A DNA stretch of 64,000 bases from Fulvia fulva (GCF_020509005.1 NC_063020.1:1-64000), one strand, 5' to 3'. Shown: positions 53,610-63,306, numbered from the stretch's first letter. The notes: generated by a model from the letters alone, not told the origin. A program made the numbers and translations.

Positions 53610-54113
53610 TTACGAAGGCGCCTCGGGAGGAGGATCAGAACAAAAACCAGACCAGGAGAAAGGGGACGCTACACCGACGCTTTGGAGGCTCTTCTCCAGC
53701 TCGGATGCGGACAGGTGGACGACCCGAGTATCGTCTCCCTCGGCGGCGAGCTCACGATCCAAGCAACGGAGTTTTTCTTCTTCACGGGCACGGTTCTGCT
53801 CGAGTACTTGGCGCTTCCTGGTGAGGATCGCCCGGACCTGCTCCAGTTGCTGTAGGAGCGATTCCTGTTGTTGCTCCGCCAGCTCGATTTCTCTTTTTAT
53901 GGATGCTTCGGTCCGATCTATGGCGGCCCACGACGTACGGACACAGGCGCGACCTCTACGGACACACTCGGAACACCGCGAGTCGGAGCCAGGCATGACG
54001 AAACACAGACGCAACTTCGAACAACAGTTCTCGCAGGGGGACTCGGCCAGGTGATTCTGTCGCTCGATGCGGGAGGCACGAAGTTCGCGTTTCTGTGACG
54101 AGGAGGAAGACAT
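53610..54113 (-). CDS. Antisense Cys-rich coiled-coil ORF inside the gag-only element
   Basis: 167 aa, antisense to the element between gag and the 3' LTR. The N-terminal cysteine cluster reads SPCENCCSKLRLC then SRCSECVRRGRAC, resembling a Zn2Cys6-like or other zinc-binding module. It is followed by a long Glu/Gln-rich heptad region (KREIELAEQQQESLLQQLEQ and on) predicted to form a coiled coil. Similar Cys-then-coiled-coil proteins are, from memory, numerous in ascomycete genomes and often lie in LTR elements. The frame is fully open. Function is unknown; a captured host gene or an element-encoded regulator are both possible. Confidence 0.65.
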   Translation of the reverse strand: MSSSSSQKRELRASRIERQNHLAESPCENCCSKLRLCFVMPGSDSRCSECVRRGRACVRTSWAAIDRTEASIKREIELAEQQQESLLQQLEQVRAILTRKRQVLEQNRAREEEKLRCLDRELAAEGDDTRVVHLSASELEKSLQSVGVASPFSWSGFCSDPPPEAPS

Positions 54114-54206
54114 TTTGGACAAGCTGAGGAATGAAAATGATGGGACATTCGCTTATATCATCATGACACGTGATCGTTGGGACACCGATCCTGGGGAGGG
54201 GGATGG

Positions 54207-54560
54207 TGTTACGGTCTGAAAGGTGGGAGAAGCTCATTTGTCAGACAAGCGAAGAACGAGGGGAGATCACTAGGCAGCCAGTGTATTGGAGTCACTTGGG
54301 TCACTCGTGAACGAGGTGACTCAGGGTCACTCGTGAACGAGGTGACTCAGGGTCACTTAGGTCACTCGTGAGCGAGGTGACCGCGCCAAGACATAGTACT
54401 ATATAGACGACGCTCCTTTGCAAGTAGATAGGAGCCTCGTGCTCAACTCATTTTAAAGTATACACCATATACTGTTTGGGACCACTACCTTCTCAACGAG
54501 TCAGAGACATCACTGCAAAGATCCAAGCCCGGTTGGGATAACGTACAGCGGTTCCTAACA
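54207..54560 (+). repeat. 3' LTR of the gag-only element
   Basis: A 354-bp copy of the 5' LTR, which I read as identical, followed by the GATTA duplication. Confidence 0.93.
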
Positions 54561-55768
54561 GATTATAACTACTTCTTCTTCCCCTTCCGCTTCTTTAGAG
54601 GTGTTATAGTATCCGTAGAGGTATTAATCTAGCTAGCGGGTTTATAGAACGTCTCCTAGATATCTATCGCCTATACTTTTATACTCTTAATCTAAGACTA
54701 CTAATCTTTTGTACCGGCGCTCTAGAGGTCTTCAAACTACGCGTGTTTCTATATAGGGTTTAGCATTACTACGGCGTAGTAGATAGGTATATCGTCTACG
54801 GCTTAGAAGTACTTCTCGACCTTCCGCTACGAGGCTTCGTAGTATTTCGAGAGATAATCGAAGGAATCGTCTTTCTCGGTTTCCTACTTATACTCGGTAT
54901 TATAGGCGTTAAGGGTATCAAGTATAAAGTAGAGAGTCGGATACTAGTCGAAGAGGTGTTTCTGCTCGCCCTAGGTATCTATAGTCGTAATCTCGAAGAC
55001 CTATAGCGTATTATATAGCCTATCGATTTAATACTAGTTACTAGTCGAGGGCGCATTATTTTTAATAGTAGGATCGCCCCTGTTTTAGAAGTAGAAGGTG
55101 TTAATACGTTTCTTAATTATAATAGCACGTCTGATTATATAATAGAAGCTGTTCTAGCGCGTAGAGTTGTCTTGAGTAAGCTATAGGATAATAAGTTAGT
55201 AAAAGAGGTGAATAGGTAGGAGGATAACGATAACGGCTTTTATTCGGTATATTGACGGGAAGCTCCCGGGCTAATAGATAGGCTTAGATAAGCACTAGCG
55301 CCGTTACGTACGCTATCCTAGGCATCCCTTACTTACCTTAAGGTTATTAAATTCCTCTAACCCTTCACCTCCTACTACCTCTATAAACTCGTCTAACCTC
55401 TATATTAAAGCTCTTACTACTTTATTACATTATATAGCTTACTAATAGTACTATAAGTATACTAGAACGCCTCTACTACCGCGAATACGCCCTCCTCCGT
55501 CTTTAGTTCTAGCTCCTTTAGGTCCCGATTAGATAACTCTTCTAGTAGTAGCGACTTTACGTAGAGGCTAGTAATATAGCCAAAATATCGTAGGCGGCGG
55601 TCCTTACGGTAATAGACCTTTATCTACGGTTACATCCTCCTTATTAGCGTATTAACCGCTATGTCGTTATTACTAGTATTATCGGCTACGAAATACCCGA
55701 TTTAGTATAAGATCGAGTACTCGGTAAACACCTCCTAAAGCGCGTCTATAATATTCGCGCTAGTATAT

Positions 55769-56287
55769 TGTCAGGGCGAGAGCCTGGCCTGTGAGATGCA
55801 AGGGTGAAAGCGAGAATGCAGGTGCGAAGTGCAGATGCAAAAGGGTATGGTATGATTGCTACACAAAACAAAAGACGAAGAAAGCAAGAGAGGCCTGGGG
55901 AAGGCCAGATATTTATACGCGACCCTCGCGAGTGCGTGTCCCCGCATCAACAGGGCTAACCCGTGCGAAGCCGCGCTCAGCAGCTTTGCTCAAAACCTTA
56001 TTCCAACCTGCCCTACGTTCCGAGTCTTCCACGTGCTTCTTCCAGGGTCCAGCGCAGTCGCGGGTGCTCGCGGGAGTGCCGTGAGTCACACAGTCACGAG
56101 CCGAAGTGAATCTGTCAAGGTTTGGTAGAGGGGTGAATTTGGAGGGCTGGGTCCCGTAGCGAATGTTGCGGGCATGTGATTCTTGGCGCTCACACACCAA
56201 GCTGGACTGTCACTTCTTGACGACTTCTGAGCACTCTGAGGCTCTTCTGTCCCCACCTTCTGTACACTCTGTGGGGAGACCATGACA
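55769..56287 (-). repeat. 3' LTR of the chromovirus
   Basis: 519 bp, with TGTCAT..CTGACA termini on the minus strand. The pol frame ends inside it (stop at 56,086). Confidence 0.93.
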
Positions 56288-59200
56288 GTAGCCCCCCCGA
56301 ACAAAGCTGAGTTCCTACGAAGCCGTAGTAGTTCCACATATCGAGGATGTTCAGCTTCAGTACCAGGCCTAGGCCTGATGTCATGGTCGATACACCATTG
56401 GTAAGCCCCGTCGAAAAGCTCAGATTCGAAGAGCCTGCCGATGTTGACTTCTGGGCCGTCTGCGCGGGCGTGGTATTCTTCGATTGCTTGACGATTGAAG
56501 ATGATATGTTGGATAGGTTCCCATGAGGTATCCCACTCAGGGCAACCTTGCCATTCGACTTCATACTTGATCGGCGGTAGTCCTTCAACGTCGTTGGGCT
56601 CTACGCGGATTCCCCGGATCTTGCGGACGGCATAGTCGTCAGAAGGTAGGTTAACAGGCTCGTCGACTTCTACTTCATCGGGAGGACCTGGCATGTCTTG
56701 GTTTTGGTTCGGGAATGGGTCCTCAGCCGACGGCCGAAGGCGTACGGGATGGAAGACGTCGTGGATCTTTATGTTCGCAGGAAGAGCTAGACGGTAGGCG
56801 TGTGAACTGATACGCTCGGTGATCTCAAAAGGACCTAGGTTCTTCCAGTTCAGCTTCTTGGAGGGGCGGTCTGTCTTGATGTTCTTGGAGTTGAGGTAGA
56901 CCATATCGCCTACTTGGTAGTCGGGAGCTGGCTGGCGACGACGATTGGCTTGATCCTCGTAGATTGCTTGTGCGTACACCATCTCGTCGTGAACTTCTTC
57001 ATGGATCTGTGAGAGCATAGTAGCGAACTCGTCTGCTGCTTGCTCGTTTGCGTCTTCGGTAGGCGGGAGAGGTTCTTCTGGTTCCATGCCTGTACGAGGG
57101 TGGTAACCTCTCGTAGTATAGAAGGGAGAGTAGCCAGTAGTCTCCGAGTCCCAGTTACGAGTAGCGAACTCCACCGCAGGGATATGCTGAGGCCAATCCT
57201 TCTGGTGGTAGTCGACGAAGCAACGAAGGACCTGCTCGAGGATAGCGTTCGTAATTTCGGTCTGGCCGTCGGTCTGTGGCTGAAAACTGGTCGAGAGGTT
57301 ATGCTTGATGCCCAGGATAGCACACAGACGCTTCCAGAAGTGCGAGATGAACTGGGTGCCTCTGTCAGAGGTGATGCTATCCGGGAGGCCTTGAAAGCGC
57401 CAGACGAATTCGTAGAACAAGCGAGCAGTCTCCTTTGCGGTCATGCTCCAGCACGGGATCATGTACCGGTCCTTGGAGTGACGGTCCACGATCACTAGAA
57501 GGGCCTTTGCTTTCACGCCGCTGAAGGTCTTGCCGTGAGGAAGATCGGTGATAAAGTCCATAGTGATGTGCTTCCACGGACGATCAGGAGCCGGGAGAGG
57601 GTGCAAGAGACCGTGGGGACGGTGGCGGTTAGCTTTGGCTCTTCGGCAAGCAGCGCAGTTCAGCACGTAGCGGCGGACGTCCTTCCAGGAATGCGGCCAC
57701 CAGTAATACCTAGCGAGGAGCTTGTGGGTCTTGGCTACGCCTGGGTGACCCCCAGAGGCGGAGTCGTGGATGATTTGAAGAATCTCAGCTCGGATATTAG
57801 AGCCTTCGGGCTGCGGTACGTAAAGCTTCTTACGGAAGTAGACGACACCTTCCTGGAGCTCGCACTCGGACAGCGAGAAGCCCGGGAATGTCCTCGCGCC
57901 AGATTCAAGGGCCTGAACTAACTCTTGGGCGTCTATGTCGGCATCGTACGCTGTTCGTACTCGTGCCATGATGCCTTCGGGCTGCTCCTCATTATCAAAC
58001 CCCTCAAAGTCTGATTCGGATGAGCCGTCGGTCGTTACTGAGCCCTCTTCATCGTCGTTCAAGTCCTCAGCGTCCGAGGCGTATTCTTCAGGCTCGGATT
58101 CATCGTCACTCTCGTCAAGGTAGGCAGGAGCGAGCACGAGAGTAGCAAAGGAAGCGGCGAGCGTAGGCTGGCCATTCGATAGGTACTCTCGAAGCTCGGA
58201 AGAGAGGTTGTGCTCTTTGATGACTTGTTGCCCTGCGATTTGCCGGCCCCCTCTTCGATCAACTGGAGAGTCACCAGGGCGGCGGGTAAGGGCGTCGGCC
58301 ATCGAGTTGGCCTTGCCGGGCGTGTACGAGATCACGAAGTTGAACCGGGAGAGGAATTCGCTCCAGCGGGCCTGGCGACGATTGAGCAGCTTGCTCTTCA
58401 TAAAGTAGACGAGGTTCTTATGGTCGGAGCTTACTTGGACGGGCATAGCAGAGCCTTCGAGCTCGGGGCGCCACTCTTCGAAAGCTTTGACGATGGCGAG
58501 AAGCTCCTTGTCGTAGATCTCGTAGTTACACTCCGTGGCGGTCATCTTCTTGGAGAGGAAGGCGACAGGTAACCAGGGGGATTCAGGCGAGCGGCGTTGT
58601 AGCAGGACACCGCCCACCACGCCGTCGGATGCGTCGGTCTCTACACGGGTCTCCAGTTCGAAATCGAAGTGCCGTAGAAGCGGGTTCTCAACAAACTTCG
58701 CTTTGAGCAAGTCAAAAGCCTCCTGGCATTCGTCGGTCCAGGCGAACTTCTCACCCTTGCGCGTGAGCTTCGTCAAAGGGCGTACCACGCCCGAAAATGC
58801 GTGGATGAAGCGGCGGTAGAAGTTGGCAAAGCCTAGGAAACCCTGGACCTCTTTGACGTTCGTAGGAGCATCCCATTCGACGATAGCGTCGATCTTCTCT
58901 TGGTCCATCTTGATGCCGTCTGCGGTAATGATCAAACCAAGGAACTTGACTTCGGTCTTCTCAAACTCGCACTTGTCGATGTCGAGCTGCAAGCCGGCGT
59001 CTGCGAGCTTCTGAAGGACCTTACAGACGTGCTCGCGGTGCTCCTCCTTGGTCTCGCTGTAGACTAGGATGTCGTCGATGTAGGCAGTGCAGAACTGATC
59101 GAGGAACTCCTGAAGGATGTCGTTAATGAAGTTCTGGAAGGTACTAGGCCCGTTACAAACGCCGAAGGGCATAACGAGCGACTCGAACAGCCCGTAGCGA

Positions 59201-60330
59201 GTACGGAAGGCTGTGAGATACTCGTGTCCTTCTGCCATTCGTAACTTGTTGAACGCAGCGATGACATCGAGCTTGGTGAAGTACTTGGCCTTAGAGAGGC
59301 GCTCGAGCGTCTCCTGAATCAACGGTATTGGGTAGCGGTTCTTCTTTGTAACAGCGTTCAAGCCTCGGTAGTCTACGCAGAAGCGTAGACCACCGCCGGG
59401 CTTCTTGACGAACATGACGGGACTGCCAGCGCTGGAACGGCTCGCTCGAATGAACCCCTTCTTTAGGTTCTCTTCGAGGTATCTCTTGAGGACGATAAGC
59501 TCTTCTCGGGACATGGAATATAACGGTCCGAACGGTGTCTCTGCACCTTCTTCTAGCTCAATCTTGTGGTCGTGAGGGCGATGAGGAGGTAGCTCGTCTG
59601 CGGCTTTAGCATCGAATACGTGGAGGATGTGGTGTGCCCAAGGAGGGACCTTCGTAGCAGGGTCGGTAGGTGTACGCTTCTTGTCGAGCTTCTCGAGGGC
59701 GATGTCGATATCGCGGAGAGAGGCGGCGAAGACTTGAGCTTTGGGCTGCTTAGCAGCAGTGGTGAAGGCAGCGGCGTTCACCTGGAAGATCTTGGTATAC
59801 TCAGGACCGCGCTGAGGCGGCGGAGAAGGCGGAGGTGCCGGAGGAACTTCTGGAGGGAAGCTGACAGTAAGGGAAGTCCAGTCGATGATAGGTCGGTGTC
59901 GTCTGAACCAGGGGAGGCCGAGGATAAACTTCTGATGCGGTAGGGACGTAAGGAAGCTGGTGATCGACATACGCTTGCCTCCGAGGGTGATTGACGTGTG
60001 TACAACATGAGTAATCTTACCAGTGGTAGTCTCCGTGCCGTCAAAGAGTTCAAGGGTGCGAGGGTACTTCAGTTCCTGGGGTTCGAGGTTGAGAGAGGTC
60101 GCGAGTTTATAGTCCATAAAAGACTCGCCTAGTGCGCCAGTGTCCATGAGAGTGAGATTGGAAGAAGAGAGTTTCTTTGAGCCGATATTTACATTCGTGA
60201 CGAACGGTTTGCAAGCGTGGTCCTTGCCCGTCTCGTCGTACAGGTCTAGCTGTGCTGTATTGATCCTCAACTTCTTTCCTCTCTTCACTTTCGGTAAACG
60301 TTGTTCTTGGTCTTCATCGCGTCGATGAGG
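56086..60330 (-). CDS. Chromovirus Pol polyprotein (protease-RT-RNase H-integrase-chromodomain)
   Basis: An open frame of at least 1,400 aa (from 60,288), readable upstream past the gag stop without its own ATG. Domains by residue from 60,288: protease LMDTGALGESF (about 45); RT with KLDVIAAFNKLRM (about 340) and YIDDILVYS (about 403); RNase H RVETDASDGVVGGVL (about 550); integrase HHCC zinc module (HDSASGGHPGVAKTH, CAACRRAK; about 870-910) and core (MDFITDL, SDRGTQFISHFW, then conserved Glu after QTDGQTE; about 925-1040). The chromodomain YEVEWQGCPEWDTSWEP is near 1,250. Catalytic residues are all present. The chromodomain would steer integration to marked chromatin. The last 67 codons overlap the 3' LTR. 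Confidence 0.93.
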   Translation of the reverse strand, partial: PHRRDEDQEQRLPKVKRGKKLRINTAQLDLYDETGKDHACKPFVTNVNIGSKKLSSSNLTLMDTGALGESFMDYKLATSLNLEPQELKYPRTLELFDGTETTTGKITHVVHTSITLGGKRMSITSFLTSLPHQKFILGLPWFRRHRPIIDWTSLTVSFPPEVPPAPPPSPPPQRGPEYTKIFQVNAAAFTTAAKQPKAQVFAASLRDIDIALEKLDKKRTPTDPATKVPPWAHHILHVFDAKAADELPPHRPHDHKIELEEGAETPFGPLYSMSREELIVLKRYLEENLKKGFIRASRSSAGSPVMFVKKPGGGLRFCVDYRGLNAVTKKNRYPIPLIQETLERLSKAKYFTKLDVIAAFNKLRMAEGHEYLTAFRTRYGLFESLVMPFGVCNGPSTFQNFINDILQEFLDQFCTAYIDDILVYSETKEEHREHVCKVLQKLADAGLQLDIDKCEFEKTEVKFLGLIITADGIKMDQEKIDAIVEWDAPTNVKEVQGFLGFANFYRRFIHAFSGVVRPLTKLTRKGEKFAWTDECQEAFDLLKAKFVENPLLRHFDFELETRVETDASDGVVGGVLLQRRSPESPWLPVAFLSKKMTATECNYEIYDKELLAIVKAFEEWRPELEGSAMPVQVSSDHKNLVYFMKSKLLNRRQARWSEFLSRFNFVISYTPGKANSMADALTRRPGDSPVDRRGGRQIAGQQVIKEHNLSSELREYLSNGQPTLAASFATLVLAPAYLDESDDESEPEEYASDAEDLNDDEEGSVTTDGSSESDFEGFDNEEQPEGIMARVRTAYDADIDAQELVQALESGARTFPGFSLSECELQEGVVYFRKKLYVPQPEGSNIRAEILQIIHDSASGGHPGVAKTHKLLARYYWWPHSWKDVRRYVLNCAACRRAKANRHRPHGLLHPLPAPDRPWKHITMDFITDLPHGKTFSGVKAKALLVIVDRHSKDRYMIPCWSMTAKETARLFYEFVWRFQGLPDSITSDRGTQFISHFWKRLCAILGIKHNLSTSFQPQTDGQTEITNAILEQVLRCFVDYHQKDWPQHIPAVEFATRNWDSETTGYSPFYTTRGYHPRTGMEPEEPLPPTEDANEQAADEFATMLSQIHEEVHDEMVYAQAIYEDQANRRRQPAPDYQVGDMVYLNSKNIKTDRPSKKLNWKNLGPFEITERISSHAYRLALPANIKIHDVFHPVRLRPSAEDPFPNQNQDMPGPPDEVEVDEPVNLPSDDYAVRKIRGIRVEPNDVEGLPPIKYEVEWQGCPEWDTSWEPIQHIIFNRQAIEEYHARADGPEVNIGRLFESELFDGAYQWCIDHDIRPRPGTEAEHPRYVELLRLRRNSALFGGATVMVSPQSVQKVGTEEPQSAQKSSRSDSPAWCVSAKNHMPATFATGPSPPNSPLYQTLTDSLRLVTV

Positions 60331-60335
60331 AAGAC

Positions 60336-61496
60336 CTAGGCTTTTTCCTGCTCAGCGGGAGCAGCAGGAGCAGGCTCGATAGCGCCGACAGCGCCGCGAA
60401 CCGGGTTGCGGGCGTTACGGGCAGCGAGCTGCGGACACTTGGCTGCGATGTGGCCTGGACCGCCGCAGTAGGTGCAGAGTCCGGCCTGGCGACGGCGAAG
60501 CTTCTCTTCGGGAGTGAGCTTACCGTTGACGAGGCCCTGGACTCGAGGGACGGCGGCACCAGCGCTGAGATCCATAGCGTCACCTACAGAGACGGGAGGG
60601 AGAGCCGTAGGAGCGGCGGCGCCTAGTGGAGCAGCGAAGTGGCTTCCGGGACCACGAGGCTGACGACCTTGAGAACGGGAAGCGAGGAGAGAGGCGGTGT
60701 GTTTCATGTTGGAGTCGAGGCGCTGGCAGGTCTCGACGAGCTCACGGAAGCTCATAGCACCGACGTCCTTGTCCTCGAGGGCTCGAAGAAGCTCTGCTGA
60801 CAAACCACGGCGGAGAGTGCTCTTCTTGGTCTCTTCGTTGTAGCCGGTGAACCCGATGTCGCGGTTGAAGGCCGCGAGGTACTCGGCGAAGCTCTTGTTC
60901 TTCTGGAGGAGGTTGTGGATGGCGTTCTGGGCGGTGGCTCTACGGTCTGGATCACCAAAGGCAGCACGGAGGTCCTGCATCAAGGTGAGGACGTCCGGGC
61001 AGCCGATAGTCTGCGTGGCGTTGTCGATGTAGTGTTGTACCTGAGCCGCGGCGTCTCCCCGAAGGAGGGAGAAGACGTACGTGACTTTGTCCTTCTCTTG
61101 CGGAAAGTGGTCGGCATTAGCCAACAGCTTGATGGTGAGCTGTGTCTCAAATGCCTCAAACTTGCTCTTGTTGCCGTCGAACTCGTCTGGGTCGTTGACC
61201 TTCTTGGAGAAGTGCTGGCGGCGGTTGTCGTCGGCGTGCGGGGCGAGGTTCTGGAAGGTGTTCACAATACCTTGAAGGTATGTTGCTTGGTTGTTTGCTT
61301 GCTCGACCTGCTGGGCGGTCTCGCGGAAAGAGGAGACGGTGCGGTTGATGAGAGCGTAGGCGGTGTCGGGGTTGGCGTTTGCCCAGGCACCGAAGGCAGC
61401 GGCGTTCGAGAAGGGGATGTCAGTCCACTCACTGAAGTGGAATGGAGTGTCTTGGTTGTCGAGGTTGACACCTCCATCGGTGGCGTGGTCACCCAT
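60336..61496 (-). CDS. Chromovirus Gag protein
   Basis: 386 aa from ATG 61,494-61,496 (MGDHATDGGVNLDNQDTPF). An upstream in-frame extension into the LTR is unlikely to be used. The capsid region includes PDEFDGNKSKFEAFETQLTI and SFAEYLAAFNRDIGFTGY; the nucleocapsid knuckle CTYCGGPGHIAAKC is intact near the C-terminus. Gag ends with EQEKA and TAG. Pol lies in the -1 frame and is open across this stop, and the GGAAAAAGCC run (60,339-60,348) is a plausible shift site. That would give a Gag-Pol fusion as in other Gypsy elements. Confidence 0.9.
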   Translation of the reverse strand: MGDHATDGGVNLDNQDTPFHFSEWTDIPFSNAAAFGAWANANPDTAYALINRTVSSFRETAQQVEQANNQATYLQGIVNTFQNLAPHADDNRRQHFSKKVNDPDEFDGNKSKFEAFETQLTIKLLANADHFPQEKDKVTYVFSLLRGDAAAQVQHYIDNATQTIGCPDVLTLMQDLRAAFGDPDRRATAQNAIHNLLQKNKSFAEYLAAFNRDIGFTGYNEETKKSTLRRGLSAELLRALEDKDVGAMSFRELVETCQRLDSNMKHTASLLASRSQGRQPRGPGSHFAAPLGAAAPTALPPVSVGDAMDLSAGAAVPRVQGLVNGKLTPEEKLRRRQAGLCTYCGGPGHIAAKCPQLAARNARNPVRGAVGAIEPAPAAPAEQEKA

Positions 61497-61538
61497 GAGG
61501 ATGACTCGAGTGGTTGACGGTTTGTTGGTCTTTTGTGA

Positions 61539-62058
61539 TGTCAGGGCGAGAGCCTGGCCTGTGAGATGCAAGGGTGAAAGCGAGAATGCAGGTGCGAAGT
61601 GCAGATGCAAAAGGGTATGGTATGATTGCTACACAAAACAAAAGACGAAGAAAGCAAGAGAGGCCTGGGGAAGGCCAGATATTTATACGCGACCCTCGCG
61701 AGTGCGTGTCCCCGCATCAACAGGGCTAACCCGTGCGAAGCCGCGCTCAGCAGCTTTGCTCAAAACCTTATTCCAACCTGCCCTACGTTCCGAGTCTTCC
61801 ACGTGCTTCTTCCAGGGTCCAGCGCAGTCGCGGGTGCTCGCGGGAGTGCCGTGAGTCACACAGTCACGAGCCGAAGTGAATCTGTCAAGGTTTGGTAGAG
61901 GGGTGAATTTGGAGGGCTGGGTCCCGTAGCGAATGTTGCGGGGCATGTGATTCTTGGCGCTCACACACCAAGCTGGACTGTCACTTCTTGACGACTTCTG
62001 AGCACTCTGAGGCTCTTCTGTCCCCACCTTCTGTACACTCTGTGGGGAGACCATGACA
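61539..62058 (-). repeat. 5' LTR of the chromovirus
   Basis: 520 bp, one base longer than its partner through an extra G near 61,942. Followed by the TATAT duplication. Confidence 0.93.
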
Positions 62059-62217
62059 TATATTTACTACGTAGTCGCCTAAACGCTAAGAGCTTAGTAT
62101 AACGCCTACCTCGAGTAGAGATATAATAGGTATAAACCGAGACGATAGCGCAATAATTAGGAGAGGTCTAGACGTCGAATAAGATATAAATATCGCTTAG
62201 TGCCTTTAGTATCTCCT

Positions 62218-62297
62218 ATTAAATAGGTACGGATTACGTAGCTATAGAAGATAGAAATTATAGATTATATAAATAAAGAAGGTCCTATTAGGATAAC
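62218..62297 (-). repeat. RIP-mutated remnant of a Copia LTR end
   Basis: This piece aligns by eye with the start of the second Copia LTR (63,307 onward): TTAAATAGGTACG against TTAAACAGGTACG, then GAAGAAGGTCCTATTAGGATA against GAAGAAGGACCTAATGGGATA. Most differences are C-to-T or G-to-A. It appears to be an older, RIP-altered LTR fragment of the same family. Confidence 0.55.
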
Positions 62298-62429
62298 ATA
62301 CTTCACTACCGAGCGGGCTATACTACCGAGCGGGCCACTTTTGCTAAGAACTGTACTACTTCTATAGATATAGCTATATAACTACCATTATAGCGTATAT
62401 TGTCTTTAAACGAGGCCAAACTGACCTTA

Positions 62430-63130
62430 GCTATCTAGGCTACGAAACGCGACGCGACAATCACGAATCGACTTGCTATAAAGGTATACGACGCGTCTCG
62501 AACTATACTAGGGTATCGATTAAATAGACGACCTCCTCGGGGTGACTACGAGCCTAATTCGAAGAAGCTTATAGAGCTAGAAGAGAGGGTAATACTTGAG
62601 TATATACACGAGCTGGATCTTAGAGGTTTCCCGCTATTAAAGGCTAGTATACTAGTAATAGCCGATTCATTACTATAAGAGAAGAGTCTTAAGCCCGCTA
62701 ATCTTAATTAGATAGACAGATTTATTAGGCGGTATCGTAAGCTAAAGGTTCGTATAATACGTAGATACAATCGTTAGCGAGCCCTAATAGAAGATCTAGA
62801 CGTTATCAAGAAGTGGTTCTTACTTATACGTAATATAAAGGAGAAGTATAGTATCCTTAACTAGGACACCTATAACTTCGACGAGATAGGGTTTATAATA
62901 GGTGTCATTACGTCTTAGAGCGTCGTTACGGGTTCAGAAAGGCGTAGTAGAAAGAGAAAGGTCGTTTAATAGGGTAATAGAGAGGGAGTAGAGAGATAGC
63001 GTATTAGATAGCTCTTATATAAAGCGAGATTAGTAAGCTACGTAAGTCTAACGAGGCCTTTATATAGCAGAAAGTACGAAAGCGTAAGTATATTCAGTCT
63101 AGAGGGTCTCTAACCTTCGATAAGGCGTCG
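62430..63130 (+). pseudogene. RIP-degraded pogo/Fot1-type (Tc1/mariner superfamily) transposase fragment
   Basis: Plus-strand translation shows the N-terminal helix-turn-helix and CENP-B-like region of fungal Fot1/pogo transposases: ITNRLAIKVYDASRTILGYR, RRPPRGDYEPNSKKLIELEE, IHELDLRGFPLLKASILVIA and IDRFIRRYRKLKVR. The start of the DDE domain follows (KKWFLLIRNIKEKYSIL then DTYNFDEIGF; first catalytic Asp region near 62,870-62,890). Beyond GVIT about 100 residues match, then sequence jumps to a C-terminal-like piece (ARLVSYVSLTRPLYSRKYES), suggesting an internal deletion. Several TAG stops replace probable Trp/Gln. Confidence 0.65.
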
Positions 63131-63306
63131 TAATTAATACCTCTAGAGGATACTAGGAGGTAGGAAGTGAGTAGAGAGTTACTAGATAGTGTTCGGCTAG
63201 TACTAAGGCTACGACGCTATAAGCGATATAGCGAGTCGGGGCATAACGTACGTACCTATTAAGTAGACTTACTAGATAGCGAAGAATCTAAAGAGGAATT
63301 GTCCTC

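Larger units (their letters stand above)
52125..54560 (+). mobile_element. Gag-only (non-autonomous) LTR retrotransposon
   Basis: Two 354-bp LTRs (52,125-52,478 and 54,207-54,560) that I read as identical flank a 1,728-bp interior. The 5-bp target duplication GATTA is at 52,120-52,124 and 54,561-54,565. A purine tract (GGGGAGGGGGA) precedes the 3' LTR. The interior has a gag ORF and an antisense ORF but no protease, RT or integrase, so it must rely on enzymes from another element. Identical LTRs and open frames mark it as young, and it sits inside a heavily mutated hAT. Confidence 0.92.
51480..55700 (-). pseudogene. RIP-destroyed hAT transposase, split by a later LTR element
   Basis: Reading the minus strand from 55,700 to 54,561, then from 52,124 to about 51,600, gives hAT transposase motifs in order: RRLRYFGYITSLYVKSLL, then LFD-stop-YPTLYFILDTLNAYNTEYK and YAVVMLNPI (about 54,990-54,720), and the C-terminal dimerisation motif LVRFAFNILALPLISDTLERSF with VIEACSCLRN (about 51,840-51,690). 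Stops fall where Trp or Gln belong. The two halves are rejoined exactly by removing 52,125-54,560 with one GATTA copy. CpA/TpG are almost absent. Confidence 0.72.
55769..62058 (-). mobile_element. Nearly intact Ty3/Gypsy chromovirus (minus strand)
   Basis: A 6,290-bp element with LTRs of 519 bp (55,769-56,287) and 520 bp (61,539-62,058) that differ by one visible 1-bp insertion (GCGGG against GCGGGG). The target duplication TATAT is at 55,764-55,768 and 62,059-62,063. Gag and Pol frames are open, pol has a C-terminal chromodomain, and a G7 polypurine tract (TCGGGGGGGCTAC) precedes the 3' LTR. RT-RNaseH-integrase order defines Gypsy. It lies in RIP-degraded DNA yet is unmutated itself, so insertion is recent. 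Confidence 0.95.
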
